From: Caldilineaceae bacterium
GTDB lineage: Bacteria > Chloroflexota > Anaerolineae > Caldilineales > Caldilineaceae
Direction of reading: 5' to 3'
Assembly (NCBI GenBank): GCA_018003515.1
Contig: JAGNDO010000035.1
Span: 1 to 49,699 of the forward strand
Length of the DNA: 49,699 bases
Positions within the stretch are counted from its first letter, which is position 1; each line of letters begins with the position of its first letter. Under the pieces are notes generated by a model. It was not told the origin of the DNA. It worked only from the letters and a program-made list of their open reading frames with translations, and ran no database searches. This document shows positions 21,324 to 29,497 of the stretch, piece by piece. A program made the position numbers and the translations under genes.

Positions 21324-21436
21324 CTACGTGCCCGTCGCCAACCCTGCCTCTTCCATCAGCCGGGGCACGATCTCTTCCCAATGCACGGCCGCCCCGCTGA
21401 TCAGGATTCCGTTGCATAAGCGTGCATCAACGACCG
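21324..21436 (-). pseudogene. Fragment of a methylene-THF reductase 3' end
   Basis: Translated on the minus strand, this stretch reads AVHWEEIVPRLMEEAGLATG and a TAG stop, nearly the same as the C-terminus of the MetF-type gene at 35008-36465 (AVHWEEIVPRLLEESGLATG). At the DNA level 53 of 57 bases match (21334-21390 against 35030-35086), including 34 identical in a row, in the same orientation. The match stops abruptly at about 21390; the remaining upstream part (to 21436) is unrelated. It is either a gene remnant or an attachment-site-like duplication. Confidence 0.75.
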
Positions 21437-21437
21437 A

Positions 21438-22517
21438 CTACTGATCCCTATCTTTTCCGTATGCACCGCGGCGTCCGTACTTATGCACGGCCTGGGTCAT
21501 GGCCACAAAATTCTGCGGCGGGATGCCTTCCATGATGCTGGTGGAAGAACCGAGGGCGTAGCCGCCGCCCGGCCCAAGGGTTTCGCAGTACAGGCGCACC
21601 TGCTCTTCGATCTCTTCAACGGGGCCGTAGTTGAGCAAAACCGTGGGGATGTTGCCCAAAAAGGCGAACCGGTGCCCCCACTTTTTCTTAACCTCGAACA
21701 GATCGTTGGACTCCGGCTCGATGGGATGGCAGATGTCGAAGCCGATGTCGTCCAGGATGGGGAAGATCATGTCCATCTTGCCGTCGGTGTGGTAGGCGAC
21801 GAGCTTGCCCGCGGCTTTGGCCGGGGCGATCAGCCGCTTCATGCGGTGGGGGAAGATCTCTTTGAACATGGTCGGGTTGATCATCAGCCCCTGGTTGTGG
21901 GCGATGTCGTCGTTGACGAGGATGAAGGCCAGTTGGTCGGCGAAACGGTCGCACACGGCCTGCATGACCTTGATCTGGTGCTCAAGCAAAATATCCATCA
22001 GCTTTTCAAGGAAGGGCCGGTTGTCGTAGAACATCAGGAAGGAATCACTGACGCCGACGGCGAGCATGGCGCTGTCGAAAAAGGAGGTGAAGTTGGCGAA
22101 CACCCCCACGCCCGTGCCCTCGGCGGCGCGCAAATAGCGGTCGAGATAGGCAAGTTGGGCGGGAATAGGTGTCGGTGGGTCGAGGTTGACCAGGTCGGCT
22201 TCAGACTTGATGGCCCCATCGACGTAATGGTCCGTGCCGTCGTTGGCGGTTTTGAAAATGTTGTTTGGCCGCCAGTTGAAGTTGCAGACCACGGCGTCCA
22301 TGCCCAGGCGGGCGGCGAATTCCACATGGTCTTCGGGCGTGATCGATTGCCCGCCCACGGCCGCGTCTTCGATGTCGTAATCCAGCTCTTTTTCGAGTAC
22401 GTATTCGTACACTTCTTTGCTGGTGACCCAGAATTCGAGGTGCGGAATCCGGTCGGGCTCTTCGTGACGGAATGCTTTCAGCAGACGGTTAATGTCTGAT
22501 TTCTCGTAATCATTCAT
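21438..22517 (-). CDS. URO-D-fold methyltransferase-like protein (HTDG type)
   Basis: A 359-aa protein of the uroporphyrinogen decarboxylase superfamily, in the branch with MtaA/CmuA-type corrinoid methyltransferases rather than heme synthesis. Typical marks are RHEEPDRIPHLEFW near the N-terminus, the central VNDDIAHNQG, and the block AYHTDGKMDMIFPIL, where MtaA/CmuA have His-x-Cys. Here Cys is Asp245, so the usual zinc thiolate is absent. It closely resembles the C-terminal half of the LacI fusion at 32474-34696. It is the last gene of cluster B, separated from the corrinoid gene by a repeat array. Proposed role: methyl transfer involving a corrinoid protein; the substrate is unknown. Confidence 0.85.
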   Translation of the reverse strand: MNDYEKSDINRLLKAFRHEEPDRIPHLEFWVTSKEVYEYVLEKELDYDIEDAAVGGQSITPEDHVEFAARLGMDAVVCNFNWRPNNIFKTANDGTDHYVDGAIKSEADLVNLDPPTPIPAQLAYLDRYLRAAEGTGVGVFANFTSFFDSAMLAVGVSDSFLMFYDNRPFLEKLMDILLEHQIKVMQAVCDRFADQLAFILVNDDIAHNQGLMINPTMFKEIFPHRMKRLIAPAKAAGKLVAYHTDGKMDMIFPILDDIGFDICHPIEPESNDLFEVKKKWGHRFAFLGNIPTVLLNYGPVEEIEEQVRLYCETLGPGGGYALGSSTSIMEGIPPQNFVAMTQAVHKYGRRGAYGKDRDQ

Positions 22518-22606
22518 GAATTTTGCCCCGTTCAGATTTGTATTTGTGGCTCAGACAAGAGTTGTGTTGCTCCCAACCTGGCCTAGCCAGAACCACAAAG
22601 ATTTAC

Positions 22607-22969
22607 CACAAAGATCACAGAGAACACAAAGATTTCAAAAGAATAAATCCCTCTTTGTGTCCTTTGTGGCAAAAATTCTTGCACAAAGATCACAGAGAAC
22701 ACAGAGAACACAAAGATTTCAAAAGAATAAATCCCCCTTTGTGTCCTTTGTGTCCTTTGTGTCCTTTGTGTCCTTTGTGTCCTTTGTGGCAAAAATTCTT
22801 GCACAAAGATCACAGAGAACACAAAGATTTCAAAAGAATAAATCCCTCTTTGTCTCCTTTGTGTCCTTTGTGGCAAAAATTCTTGCACAAAAATCACAGA
22901 GAACACAAAGATTTCAAAAGAATAAATCCCTCTTTGTCTCCTTTGTGTCCTTTGTGGCAAAAATTCTTG
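22607..22969. repeat. Four-unit repeat array varying in 9-bp steps
   Basis: Four units start at 22607, 22682, 22802 and 22886 with lengths 75, 120, 84 and 84 bp. Each runs CACAAAGATCACAGAGAACAC ... TTTCAAAAGAATAAATCCC ... TTTGTGTCC ... GGCAAAAATTCTTG. Length differences are multiples of 9, caused by extra copies of TTTGTGTCC in the right arm and ACAGAGAAC in the left arm; the arms are partly complementary, so each unit can form a hairpin. This fills most of the 602-bp gap 22518-23119; no gene is seen there. Confidence 0.85.
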
Positions 22970-23023
22970 CACAAAAAACAAGAGTTTCGCTGGTTAGATA
23001 CTAAAGGCTCCGAGTTGCATATT

Positions 23024-23080
23024 GCGTGTTGCGTGTTCCGTCAGTTCAGCGACAAGGCGACGGACCACGCACTACGCACC
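23024..23080. repeat. GCGTGTT-type imperfect hairpin
   Basis: Left arm 23024-23042 (GCGTGTTGCGTGTTCCGTC) faces 23059-23077 with a few mismatches. It is built from the same ACGCAACACGC-like words that appear near 29480 and inside the giant gene at 16930. Confidence 0.6.
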
Positions 23081-23119
23081 ACGTGTGGAAATTACATGAA
23101 ATTTTGAGGAGCCAAACTC

Positions 23120-23758
23120 TTAGGCGGCAATGCCGAGCAACTCTTTGGCTTTGCGGGCGGCGGAAGCGGCGTCAATGGCAAAGCCGTCGGCCCCGACCCT
23201 ATCGGCAAAATCCTGGGTGATGGGGGCACCGCCGACCATCACCTTGACCCGATCACGTACGCCGGCCACGTTGAGGGCCTCGACGGTCGCCATCATGGAC
23301 TTGGTGGTGGTTGTCAGCAGGGCGGACATAGCGATGATGTCGGGGTTTTCGGCTTTGACGGCATCGACGAATTTCTGCGGCGACACATCCGTGCCCAGAT
23401 CGATAACCTTGAACCCAGCCCCTTCCATCATCATGCCGACCAGATTTTTGCCGATGTCGTGCAGGTCACCGGCCACAGTGCCCACGATGACGGTGCCGAT
23501 TTGCTCGACGCCCTCCTCGGCCAGCAGGGGCTTGAGGATGTTGGCGGCGGCGGACATGGCCCGAGCGGCGATCAGCATTTCCGGCACGAAATTTTCGCCG
23601 ATCTCGAAGAGACGACCGACTTCGGTCATGGCGGGGATGCAGGCTTGGTTGAGGATGGCTTCGGCAGATGTGCCGGCGGCCAGGGCGGCTAAAACTTCAG
23701 ATTTGGCTCCAGATGCGTTTCCGGAGAGTACGGCGTTGTAGATGGCGTCAAGACTCAT
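23120..23758 (-). CDS. Methyltransferase corrinoid protein (MtaC/MtbC-like)
   Basis: A 212-aa cytoplasmic cobalamin carrier. Residues 1-85 form the helical cap domain and 86-212 the Rossmann-like B12 domain, with the cobalt-ligand motif DLHDIG (Asp98, His100, Gly103), SALLTTT at 145-151 and GGAPIT at 176-181. GGAAGGA precedes the start. It follows the two permease genes in cluster B. It should cycle between Co(I) and methyl-Co(III), receiving methyl from a URO-D protein and donating it to a second methyltransferase such as the one at 36569-37429. Confidence 0.95.
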   Translation of the reverse strand: MSLDAIYNAVLSGNASGAKSEVLAALAAGTSAEAILNQACIPAMTEVGRLFEIGENFVPEMLIAARAMSAAANILKPLLAEEGVEQIGTVIVGTVAGDLHDIGKNLVGMMMEGAGFKVIDLGTDVSPQKFVDAVKAENPDIIAMSALLTTTTKSMMATVEALNVAGVRDRVKVMVGGAPITQDFADRVGADGFAIDAASAARKAKELLGIAA

Positions 23759-23814
23759 GATGTGTTGTCCTTCCTAGAATAAGATTGTTGAATGAGTTTG
23801 GCTCTTCATTGGTG

Positions 23815-24681
23815 TCAGCCTTTGACGGCGCCGAAGGTTAATCCTTCGGTGAGACGTCGCTGGGTAAGGACGACGAAGACGACAGCGGGGATGATCATGA
23901 GGACCGACATGGCCGTCATACCCCGCCAATCGACGGTAAACTGGCTGGTGAAATCAAATAGACCGACCGGAAATGTTTTGGATGCCGGTGTTTTGGAAAC
24001 CAAACTTGCGATCTGATATTCGTTCCAGGCGGCCAGGAAGGCGAAAATAGCGGCGGCAGACATGCCAGGCAGGGCCAGGGGCAAGTCGATGCGCCAAAAA
24101 GCCGCCCAGTGGCCGCAGCCATCAATGTAGGCCGCTTCATCCAATTCTTTGGGAATCTGCCGGAAGAAGCCGTCCATCAACCAGGCGGTGAAGGGGATGT
24201 TGATGGCGACGTAAACAAGCGCCAACCCCTGCACGGTGTCGATCAGTCCATAATTGCGCATGAGCAAGAACAAAGGCAGGCCAAGGGCCACGCCCGGCAC
24301 GGAACGGGAGAGCATGATCAACAAGAAGATCTGTGTGTGGCCCTTGAACTTGAACCGTGAAAAGGCATAACCGGCCATTGTCCCCAGGGAGACGGAGAAT
24401 AGGGTCGCCGTGGTGGCCACAATGATGGAGTTACGCATGTAATCGAACACGGGAATGCCGGCGGCAACACCAGGATTGAAGCCGAAAAGGGAGGCGAAGG
24501 CGTCGAGGGTCAGCCGTCTGGGAATCCAGATCGGGGGGGTCACGTTGACTTCGTTGCCGGGCCGGAATGCGGTGAAGATGATCCAGATCGCGGGCAGGGC
24601 GAACAAAAGTAGCACCAGTATGGCGAGGATGTTATAGAACTCAGAGGTTGCTCTTCGTCGGTTGAATTTTATCGCAGCCAT
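23815..24681 (-). CDS. CUT1 sugar ABC transporter permease, MalG type (cluster B)
   Basis: A 288-aa inner-membrane permease with about six membrane spans and an EAA loop at ELDEAAYIDGCGHWAAFWRI. Its ATG overlaps the stop codon of the upstream permease by one base, so translation is coupled. It works with the tandem solute-binding protein at 25699-28476. The ATPase is not in the window. Confidence 0.94.
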   Translation of the reverse strand: MAAIKFNRRRATSEFYNILAILVLLLFALPAIWIIFTAFRPGNEVNVTPPIWIPRRLTLDAFASLFGFNPGVAAGIPVFDYMRNSIIVATTATLFSVSLGTMAGYAFSRFKFKGHTQIFLLIMLSRSVPGVALGLPLFLLMRNYGLIDTVQGLALVYVAINIPFTAWLMDGFFRQIPKELDEAAYIDGCGHWAAFWRIDLPLALPGMSAAAIFAFLAAWNEYQIASLVSKTPASKTFPVGLFDFTSQFTVDWRGMTAMSVLMIIPAVVFVVLTQRRLTEGLTFGAVKG

Positions 24682-25637
24682 TAGTATACGATCCTGGATT
24701 TGATGAGTTGGCTAAAAAGATAGAGGGTAAAAAGTACGCCCAAGACAACACCGATCATGGACATGGCGCTGGCCAGACCAAATTGCGAATTGCGGATGGC
24801 GAGACGCCCGGCGTTTGTCCAGATCATCTCTGTGCGATGGGCGGGGCCGCCGCCGGTCATAATGCGCACAACGTCATAGGCGCGGGCCACGTCGAGGGAG
24901 AGAACTGTCAGAGCGATCAGCGTGAAAGGTCGCAGCAGGGGGAAAGTGATATGCCTGAATTTCTGCCAAGCGGGGGCACCATCCACATCGGCGGCCTCGT
25001 AGACATCCCGTGGCAAGGAAAGGGTGCCAGCCAGCAGGATGATCGTCATCATGGGTATGTTCATCCAGATGGTGGCGACCATGATCGATATCATACCGGA
25101 GGGTTGGTCGACAAGCCAGGCTTTGGGCTCGGTCATCCAGCCCAAGGCCGTGGCGGCGTTGTTGACCAGGCCGACGGTGGCGTTAAAGAACCAGGCAAAT
25201 TGAAAGCCCACAAGGACGGGCGCAAACATCATCGGCACCATCAGCAGTGTGCGCATGATGCTCTGCCCCCGGGTGACACGCGCCATCAACTGCGACAGGG
25301 CCAAGGAGATCACAAAGCTAAGGTTGACGGTGACGGTCAGAAAGATGACGGTGTTCATCACCGATTTCCAAAAAACCCGATCTCCAGCCAGTTTTGTGTA
25401 ATTGCGGAACATGGTTTCCGTCGTAAAAACGAAGGTTGTCTCTGGCCGCAGGAGATGGAAAGGTGTGAAGCTGACATAAAGCGAATAGAGGACGGGATAG
25501 ACGATCACTAGAGCGATGACGATCAGGCTGGGCGCAATCAGCAGAATCGGGAACCAACTCTGCGGTCGGTAGAATCTGCGCTTTTTGGTTGTGATCTGAG
25601 AATCAGGGGCTGCTTGGGCAGGTGATATCGAAGCCAT
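24681..25637 (-). CDS. CUT1 sugar ABC transporter permease, MalF type (cluster B)
   Basis: A 318-aa inner-membrane permease with an EAA loop at DVYEAADVDGAPAWQKFRHI. A cytoplasmic N-terminal tail of about 30 residues (TTKKRRFYRPQSWF) precedes the first span. It lies 61 bp after the double binding-protein gene and overlaps the next permease by one base. Confidence 0.94.
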   Translation of the reverse strand: MASISPAQAAPDSQITTKKRRFYRPQSWFPILLIAPSLIVIALVIVYPVLYSLYVSFTPFHLLRPETTFVFTTETMFRNYTKLAGDRVFWKSVMNTVIFLTVTVNLSFVISLALSQLMARVTRGQSIMRTLLMVPMMFAPVLVGFQFAWFFNATVGLVNNAATALGWMTEPKAWLVDQPSGMISIMVATIWMNIPMMTIILLAGTLSLPRDVYEAADVDGAPAWQKFRHITFPLLRPFTLIALTVLSLDVARAYDVVRIMTGGGPAHRTEMIWTNAGRLAIRNSQFGLASAMSMIGVVLGVLFTLYLFSQLIKSRIVY

Positions 25638-25698
25638 AGGTCACTCCAGTGAGTGGGAGCGCCCGGAACCAGTCCGAGCGCTCCCAGAGAGTTAGGGA

Positions 25699-28476
25699 TT
25701 AGTTGTCGTAGTAGCCAAAGTCCGTCAGCATTTCACGGGTATCTTCCACTGCCTGAGACAGTCCGTCTTCGACAGAAACGTCGCCGAGGATGATGCTCTG
25801 AAGTTGCGGATACCAGAGATTGGTGAAGGAGATCCAGTCGGCGAAGAGCGGCGGGGTGAAGAAGTCTTGGGAGATCTGCATCTGCGCCACTTCAAGCCGG
25901 GACATGTCCAGCGGGACACCTGATGTGGATGCATCGGCAATCACCCGTGCCCAAACATCGTCGCGCACAGCCAGCAGGCCGAGTTTCGATTCCTCGTAGG
26001 CGACTGCCTCGGAGGAGAGGAACTTGATCAACTGGGCAGCGCCATCTTTGTTCTGGGCAGCTTTGGGAATGGAGAAGGCATGTGCGCCGGCCCATCCTGT
26101 GTGAATACCACCCGCACCGACCGGTCCGCGCACGATGCCAAAGTTACCGGCCACGGCGCAGCTTTCGGGATCCTGGAAGTAGCTGTACCAGCCGTACCAT
26201 TCCAGATAGAAGGCGATGTTGTTGTCGCAGAAGGCTTGCGCCACTTCGGGCCAGAGGTAGTTGGTGGTGTCGGGCGGGATCAACTTGTTGTCGTACAGGT
26301 CTTTCATCCATTGGGCGGACATGGCACCCGCTTCGCTGTCGAAGATGGGTTCGAGGGTCTCATCGAAGTAGTTGCCGCCGTTGGCAACCAGGATCTCGTA
26401 GAAACGACCGGCCAGGGCTTCTTCTTTGCCGGCGAAGACGGTGCCATAAGCCACCGCTTTTTGAGCCACAAAGAATTCGGCCATCTGGTACATCTGCTCC
26501 AGAGTCTCAGGCGGAGCCAGGGGATAGCCGTAGGCAGCCTCGAACTTGGCCATCAGGTCAGCATCCTCAAACAGGTCCGTGCGATAGAACATACCGCTGA
26601 TGTCGGCGTGGCGGGGGATCAGCTGCAAGGCCCCGTCCATGGTGGCCGAATCGATGATGGCCGGGCTGAAGGCCGCCAGTTCTTCGGGTGTGAAGTATTG
26701 GTTGAGGTCTTCAACGAAGGGCGTAAACTGGCTCATGAAGCTGGTGTGATTCCAAGCCACGTCGTAGTCGACAGTGCCGGCGGCGTAGTTGGTCTTGAGG
26801 TAGCGGTCGATCTCGAAGCCATCGCCCAAGAAGACGGTCTCGACCTTGGCACCGGTCTCATCTTCGAACTTCTTGATCGAATCGTACATGGCTTCGTAGG
26901 GCTGACCGCCGATGTTGGCCATGCGGATGGTCTGGCCGGACAGATCTTTGTCGAGGCCGAGGTAGCTGGCTTCGCCCAGATCGGTGACGGCGGCGGCACC
27001 AGCGCCAGCGCCGATGTCAGGGTTCTCCATGCGTTGCTGCACGGCCCCGGCGTCGTAGTAGCCGAAGTCAACCATCATTTCGGCGGTGTTGGCCACGGCC
27101 TGATTCAGACCCTCTTCAACAGAAACATCGCCAAGAATGATACTTTGCAGCGCCGGATAGAAAAGGTTGGTGAAGGAAATCCAGTCGGCGAAGAGCGGCG
27201 GGGTATAGAAGTCGTTAGAGATCTGTCCCTGAGCAACTTCGAGGCGAACTTTGTCCAGCGCCACGTCCGAAGCGGCTGCGTCTTCAATGATCATTGCCCA
27301 AACGTCGTCACGAACCGGCAGCAGACCAAGTTTGCCTTCTTCATAGGAAATTTGTTGCGAAGAGAGGAACTTGATCAGTTGAGCGGCGGCTTCTTTGTTC
27401 TCGGCTGCGGCGGGTATGGAGAAGGCATGTGCGCCCGCCCAGCCCGTGTGCTTGTCGATGGCACCCGTGGGACCGCGCACGATGCCGAAGTTACCGGCCA
27501 CGGCGCAGCTTTCTGGATCCTGGAAGTAGCTGTACCAGCCGTACCATTCCAGATAGAAGGCGATGTTGTTGTCACAGAAGGCTTGCGCCACTTCGGGCCA
27601 GAGGTAGTTGGTGGTGTCGGGCGGGATCAACTTGTTGTCGTACAGGTCTTTCATCCACTGGGCCGACATTTGACCGGCTTCACTGTTGAAAATGGGCGTG
27701 AAGTTCTCGTCAAAGTAGTTGCCGCCGTTGGAGACCAGTACTTCGTAGAAACGACCGGCCAACGCTTCTTCTTTCCCTGCAAAGACGGTGCCATAGGCCA
27801 CGGCCTTTTGGGCTACGAAGAACTCTGACATCTGATACATCTGTTCAAGGGTTGCGGGCGGAGCAAGCGGATAGCCATACTCAGCCAGGAACTTGGCTTG
27901 CAGGTCGGCATCACCGAAGAGGTCGGTGCGATAGTGCAGGCCGCTGATGTCGGCGTGGCGAGGAATGAGCTGCAACTTACCGTCGATGGTGGCGGCCTTG
28001 ATGATGGCCGGGCTGAAGACCGACAACTCTTGGGGCGTGAACCAGTTGTTCAAGTCTTCGGTGAAGTTGGTGTACTGGCTCATGAAGCTGGTGTGATTCC
28101 AGGCTACGTCAAAGTCAACGGTGTTGGCGGCGTAGTTGGTCTTGAGATAGCGATCGATCTCAAAGCCATCGCCCAGGAAGACGATCTGGACAGTAGCGCC
28201 GGTCTTCTCTTCGAAGATTTTGATGCTGTCGTACATGGCTTCGTAGGGCTGACCGCCGATGTTGGCCATGCGGATGTTGATGCCGGACAGGTCTTTGTCG
28301 AGACCGGCATACAGGGAATCAGTGGCCATAGCCGTCTCATCTATTGTGGCTGGGGCCGGTTCTTCTGTCGGGGCGGGCACCTCGGTGTCAGCGCTGCCGC
28401 CACATGCGGCCAGCAGCACCATTGCCAGCATCATAACCACAGCCAGCATCGTAAACAATTTGCTTCGATGTTTCAT
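25699..28476 (-). CDS. Tandem double solute-binding lipoprotein
   Basis: A 925-aa lipoprotein, about twice the normal family 1 length. The signal peptide ends in LAAC (Cys25). Two complete binding-protein domains follow, about residues 55-485 and 500-925, repeated with a period of 449 aa (1,347 bp) at every landmark checked. Shared blocks include LDKDLSG, IRMANIGGQPYEAMYDSIK, LIPRHADISG and NYLWPEVAQAFCDNNIAFYL. DNA identity is patchy; 26141-26330 differs from its partner 27488-27677 at only about five positions. GGAGGAG precedes the start. The second copy lacks its own signal peptide. It feeds the two permeases downstream and may offer two binding sites per lipid anchor. Confidence 0.93.
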   Translation of the reverse strand: MKHRSKLFTMLAVVMMLAMVLLAACGGSADTEVPAPTEEPAPATIDETAMATDSLYAGLDKDLSGINIRMANIGGQPYEAMYDSIKIFEEKTGATVQIVFLGDGFEIDRYLKTNYAANTVDFDVAWNHTSFMSQYTNFTEDLNNWFTPQELSVFSPAIIKAATIDGKLQLIPRHADISGLHYRTDLFGDADLQAKFLAEYGYPLAPPATLEQMYQMSEFFVAQKAVAYGTVFAGKEEALAGRFYEVLVSNGGNYFDENFTPIFNSEAGQMSAQWMKDLYDNKLIPPDTTNYLWPEVAQAFCDNNIAFYLEWYGWYSYFQDPESCAVAGNFGIVRGPTGAIDKHTGWAGAHAFSIPAAAENKEAAAQLIKFLSSQQISYEEGKLGLLPVRDDVWAMIIEDAAASDVALDKVRLEVAQGQISNDFYTPPLFADWISFTNLFYPALQSIILGDVSVEEGLNQAVANTAEMMVDFGYYDAGAVQQRMENPDIGAGAGAAAVTDLGEASYLGLDKDLSGQTIRMANIGGQPYEAMYDSIKKFEDETGAKVETVFLGDGFEIDRYLKTNYAAGTVDYDVAWNHTSFMSQFTPFVEDLNQYFTPEELAAFSPAIIDSATMDGALQLIPRHADISGMFYRTDLFEDADLMAKFEAAYGYPLAPPETLEQMYQMAEFFVAQKAVAYGTVFAGKEEALAGRFYEILVANGGNYFDETLEPIFDSEAGAMSAQWMKDLYDNKLIPPDTTNYLWPEVAQAFCDNNIAFYLEWYGWYSYFQDPESCAVAGNFGIVRGPVGAGGIHTGWAGAHAFSIPKAAQNKDGAAQLIKFLSSEAVAYEESKLGLLAVRDDVWARVIADASTSGVPLDMSRLEVAQMQISQDFFTPPLFADWISFTNLWYPQLQSIILGDVSVEDGLSQAVEDTREMLTDFGYYDN

Positions 28477-28635
28477 TTCGATACTCCTCCTCGTAAAGTA
28501 GTGGTTAAAAAAATTGAACGGGAATGTCGATCAAGTTGGGACTGTCGATTGAGTTGGGACCAATGTCACCTCCTGTAGGCGAGCAGTGGGATGGGGTAGG
28601 GATGGCGGTAGTCCAAAGGTGGAAACGAGAATTCA

Positions 28636-29403
28636 TTACTTCACAGTGTTGCCGGGCTTCGGGCGTTTGGGTTCGGTGAAAACGGCCAGTTGCTTCACCC
28701 AGGCATCGATCATAAATCCGAACATCCGTTGTCCTTCGACCACTGTGGCCTCGCCGGCTTTACTGGCGGCGGTGTTCGTGAACCAGGGCGCATCTATGCC
28801 TAGTTGATCGAGGTCAGGCAAATCAGGATGAGCGGCCATTGTCAGAGCGGTTTCGTAAAATCCGGCATGGTCGGCCATTTCCACGCCCAGTTCAGCGGCT
28901 TCGGGTAGCACCGAGGGCCACACCTGGATGCGCTCGAACACGTTGTCGGCGGGATCGAGAGGCGCTTTACCCCACCAAGCATCACCGCGTTCAGCGTGGG
29001 TGCGCTCAAACGTCACTTCGGCGGCGGCCTGACGAATTGCCAACGACTCCGGACCATCCAAGCCTTGGTGGTGAACGCCGACGATGATCCAGTGCCAGCC
29101 CATGTCCCAGAACCCGGCTAAAATGTCCTTGACGTGCCGCCCGAAGCGTTCGGTGGAGACATCGAGTGAGCCAGATTCAGGGCCGGAGACAGCATGACTG
29201 GCTGGGCCATACCAGATGGGCGGGGCGACAACGCAATTCATACGCTCTGCTGCCTGCACCAGCAGGTACTCGGTGATCATCGTATCCACCCCAAGGGGAA
29301 GATGCGGGCCGTGGTATTCCACACAGCCGCTGGGCACAAGCAGCGGCCATTGTTCATCGATGGCTTGCTTGAGTTGGTGGGGCAGGAAGTGTTGGAGACG
29401 CAT
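28636..29403 (-). CDS. Creatininase-family metal-dependent amidohydrolase-like protein
   Basis: A 255-aa protein of the creatininase/MftE-like fold. The first metal-binding segment is intact: Glu29, His31, His34 and Asp40 in CVEYHGPHLPLGVDT. The second, usually NGHGGN or NGHYEN, reads VGVHHQGLDGPE (His111, His112), so the site is changed. AGGTGA precedes the start. It sits between a URO-D gene and the binding protein. Relatives hydrolyse cyclic amides or cleave peptides; a sugar-lactone or amide substrate would be a guess. The substrate is unknown. Confidence 0.8.
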   Translation of the reverse strand: MRLQHFLPHQLKQAIDEQWPLLVPSGCVEYHGPHLPLGVDTMITEYLLVQAAERMNCVVAPPIWYGPASHAVSGPESGSLDVSTERFGRHVKDILAGFWDMGWHWIIVGVHHQGLDGPESLAIRQAAAEVTFERTHAERGDAWWGKAPLDPADNVFERIQVWPSVLPEAAELGVEMADHAGFYETALTMAAHPDLPDLDQLGIDAPWFTNTAASKAGEATVVEGQRMFGFMIDAWVKQLAVFTEPKRPKPGNTVK

Positions 29404-29497
29404 AAATCACCTGTTTTGTGGTGCGGTTTGCGTAATCGTTGGCGGAAAGACGAAATTTCGTCTCAAAGACAACGGGCCACGCAACACGTAACACAGA

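Noticed and set aside
22607-22969. Small protein of DHREHKDF/SQRTQRFQ-type repeats
   Set aside because: The frames are translations of the CACAGAGAACAC hairpin repeats on either strand and lack ribosome sites.
26080-27828. 582-codon plus-strand frame opposite the double binding protein
   Set aside because: A shadow of a GC-rich, duplicated gene; the minus-strand protein has a signal peptide, lipobox and family match.
29449-29462. GACGAAATTTCGTC palindrome as an operator
   Set aside because: It lies inside an operon gap without promoter elements and without other copies in the window; it could be chance or part of a repeat.
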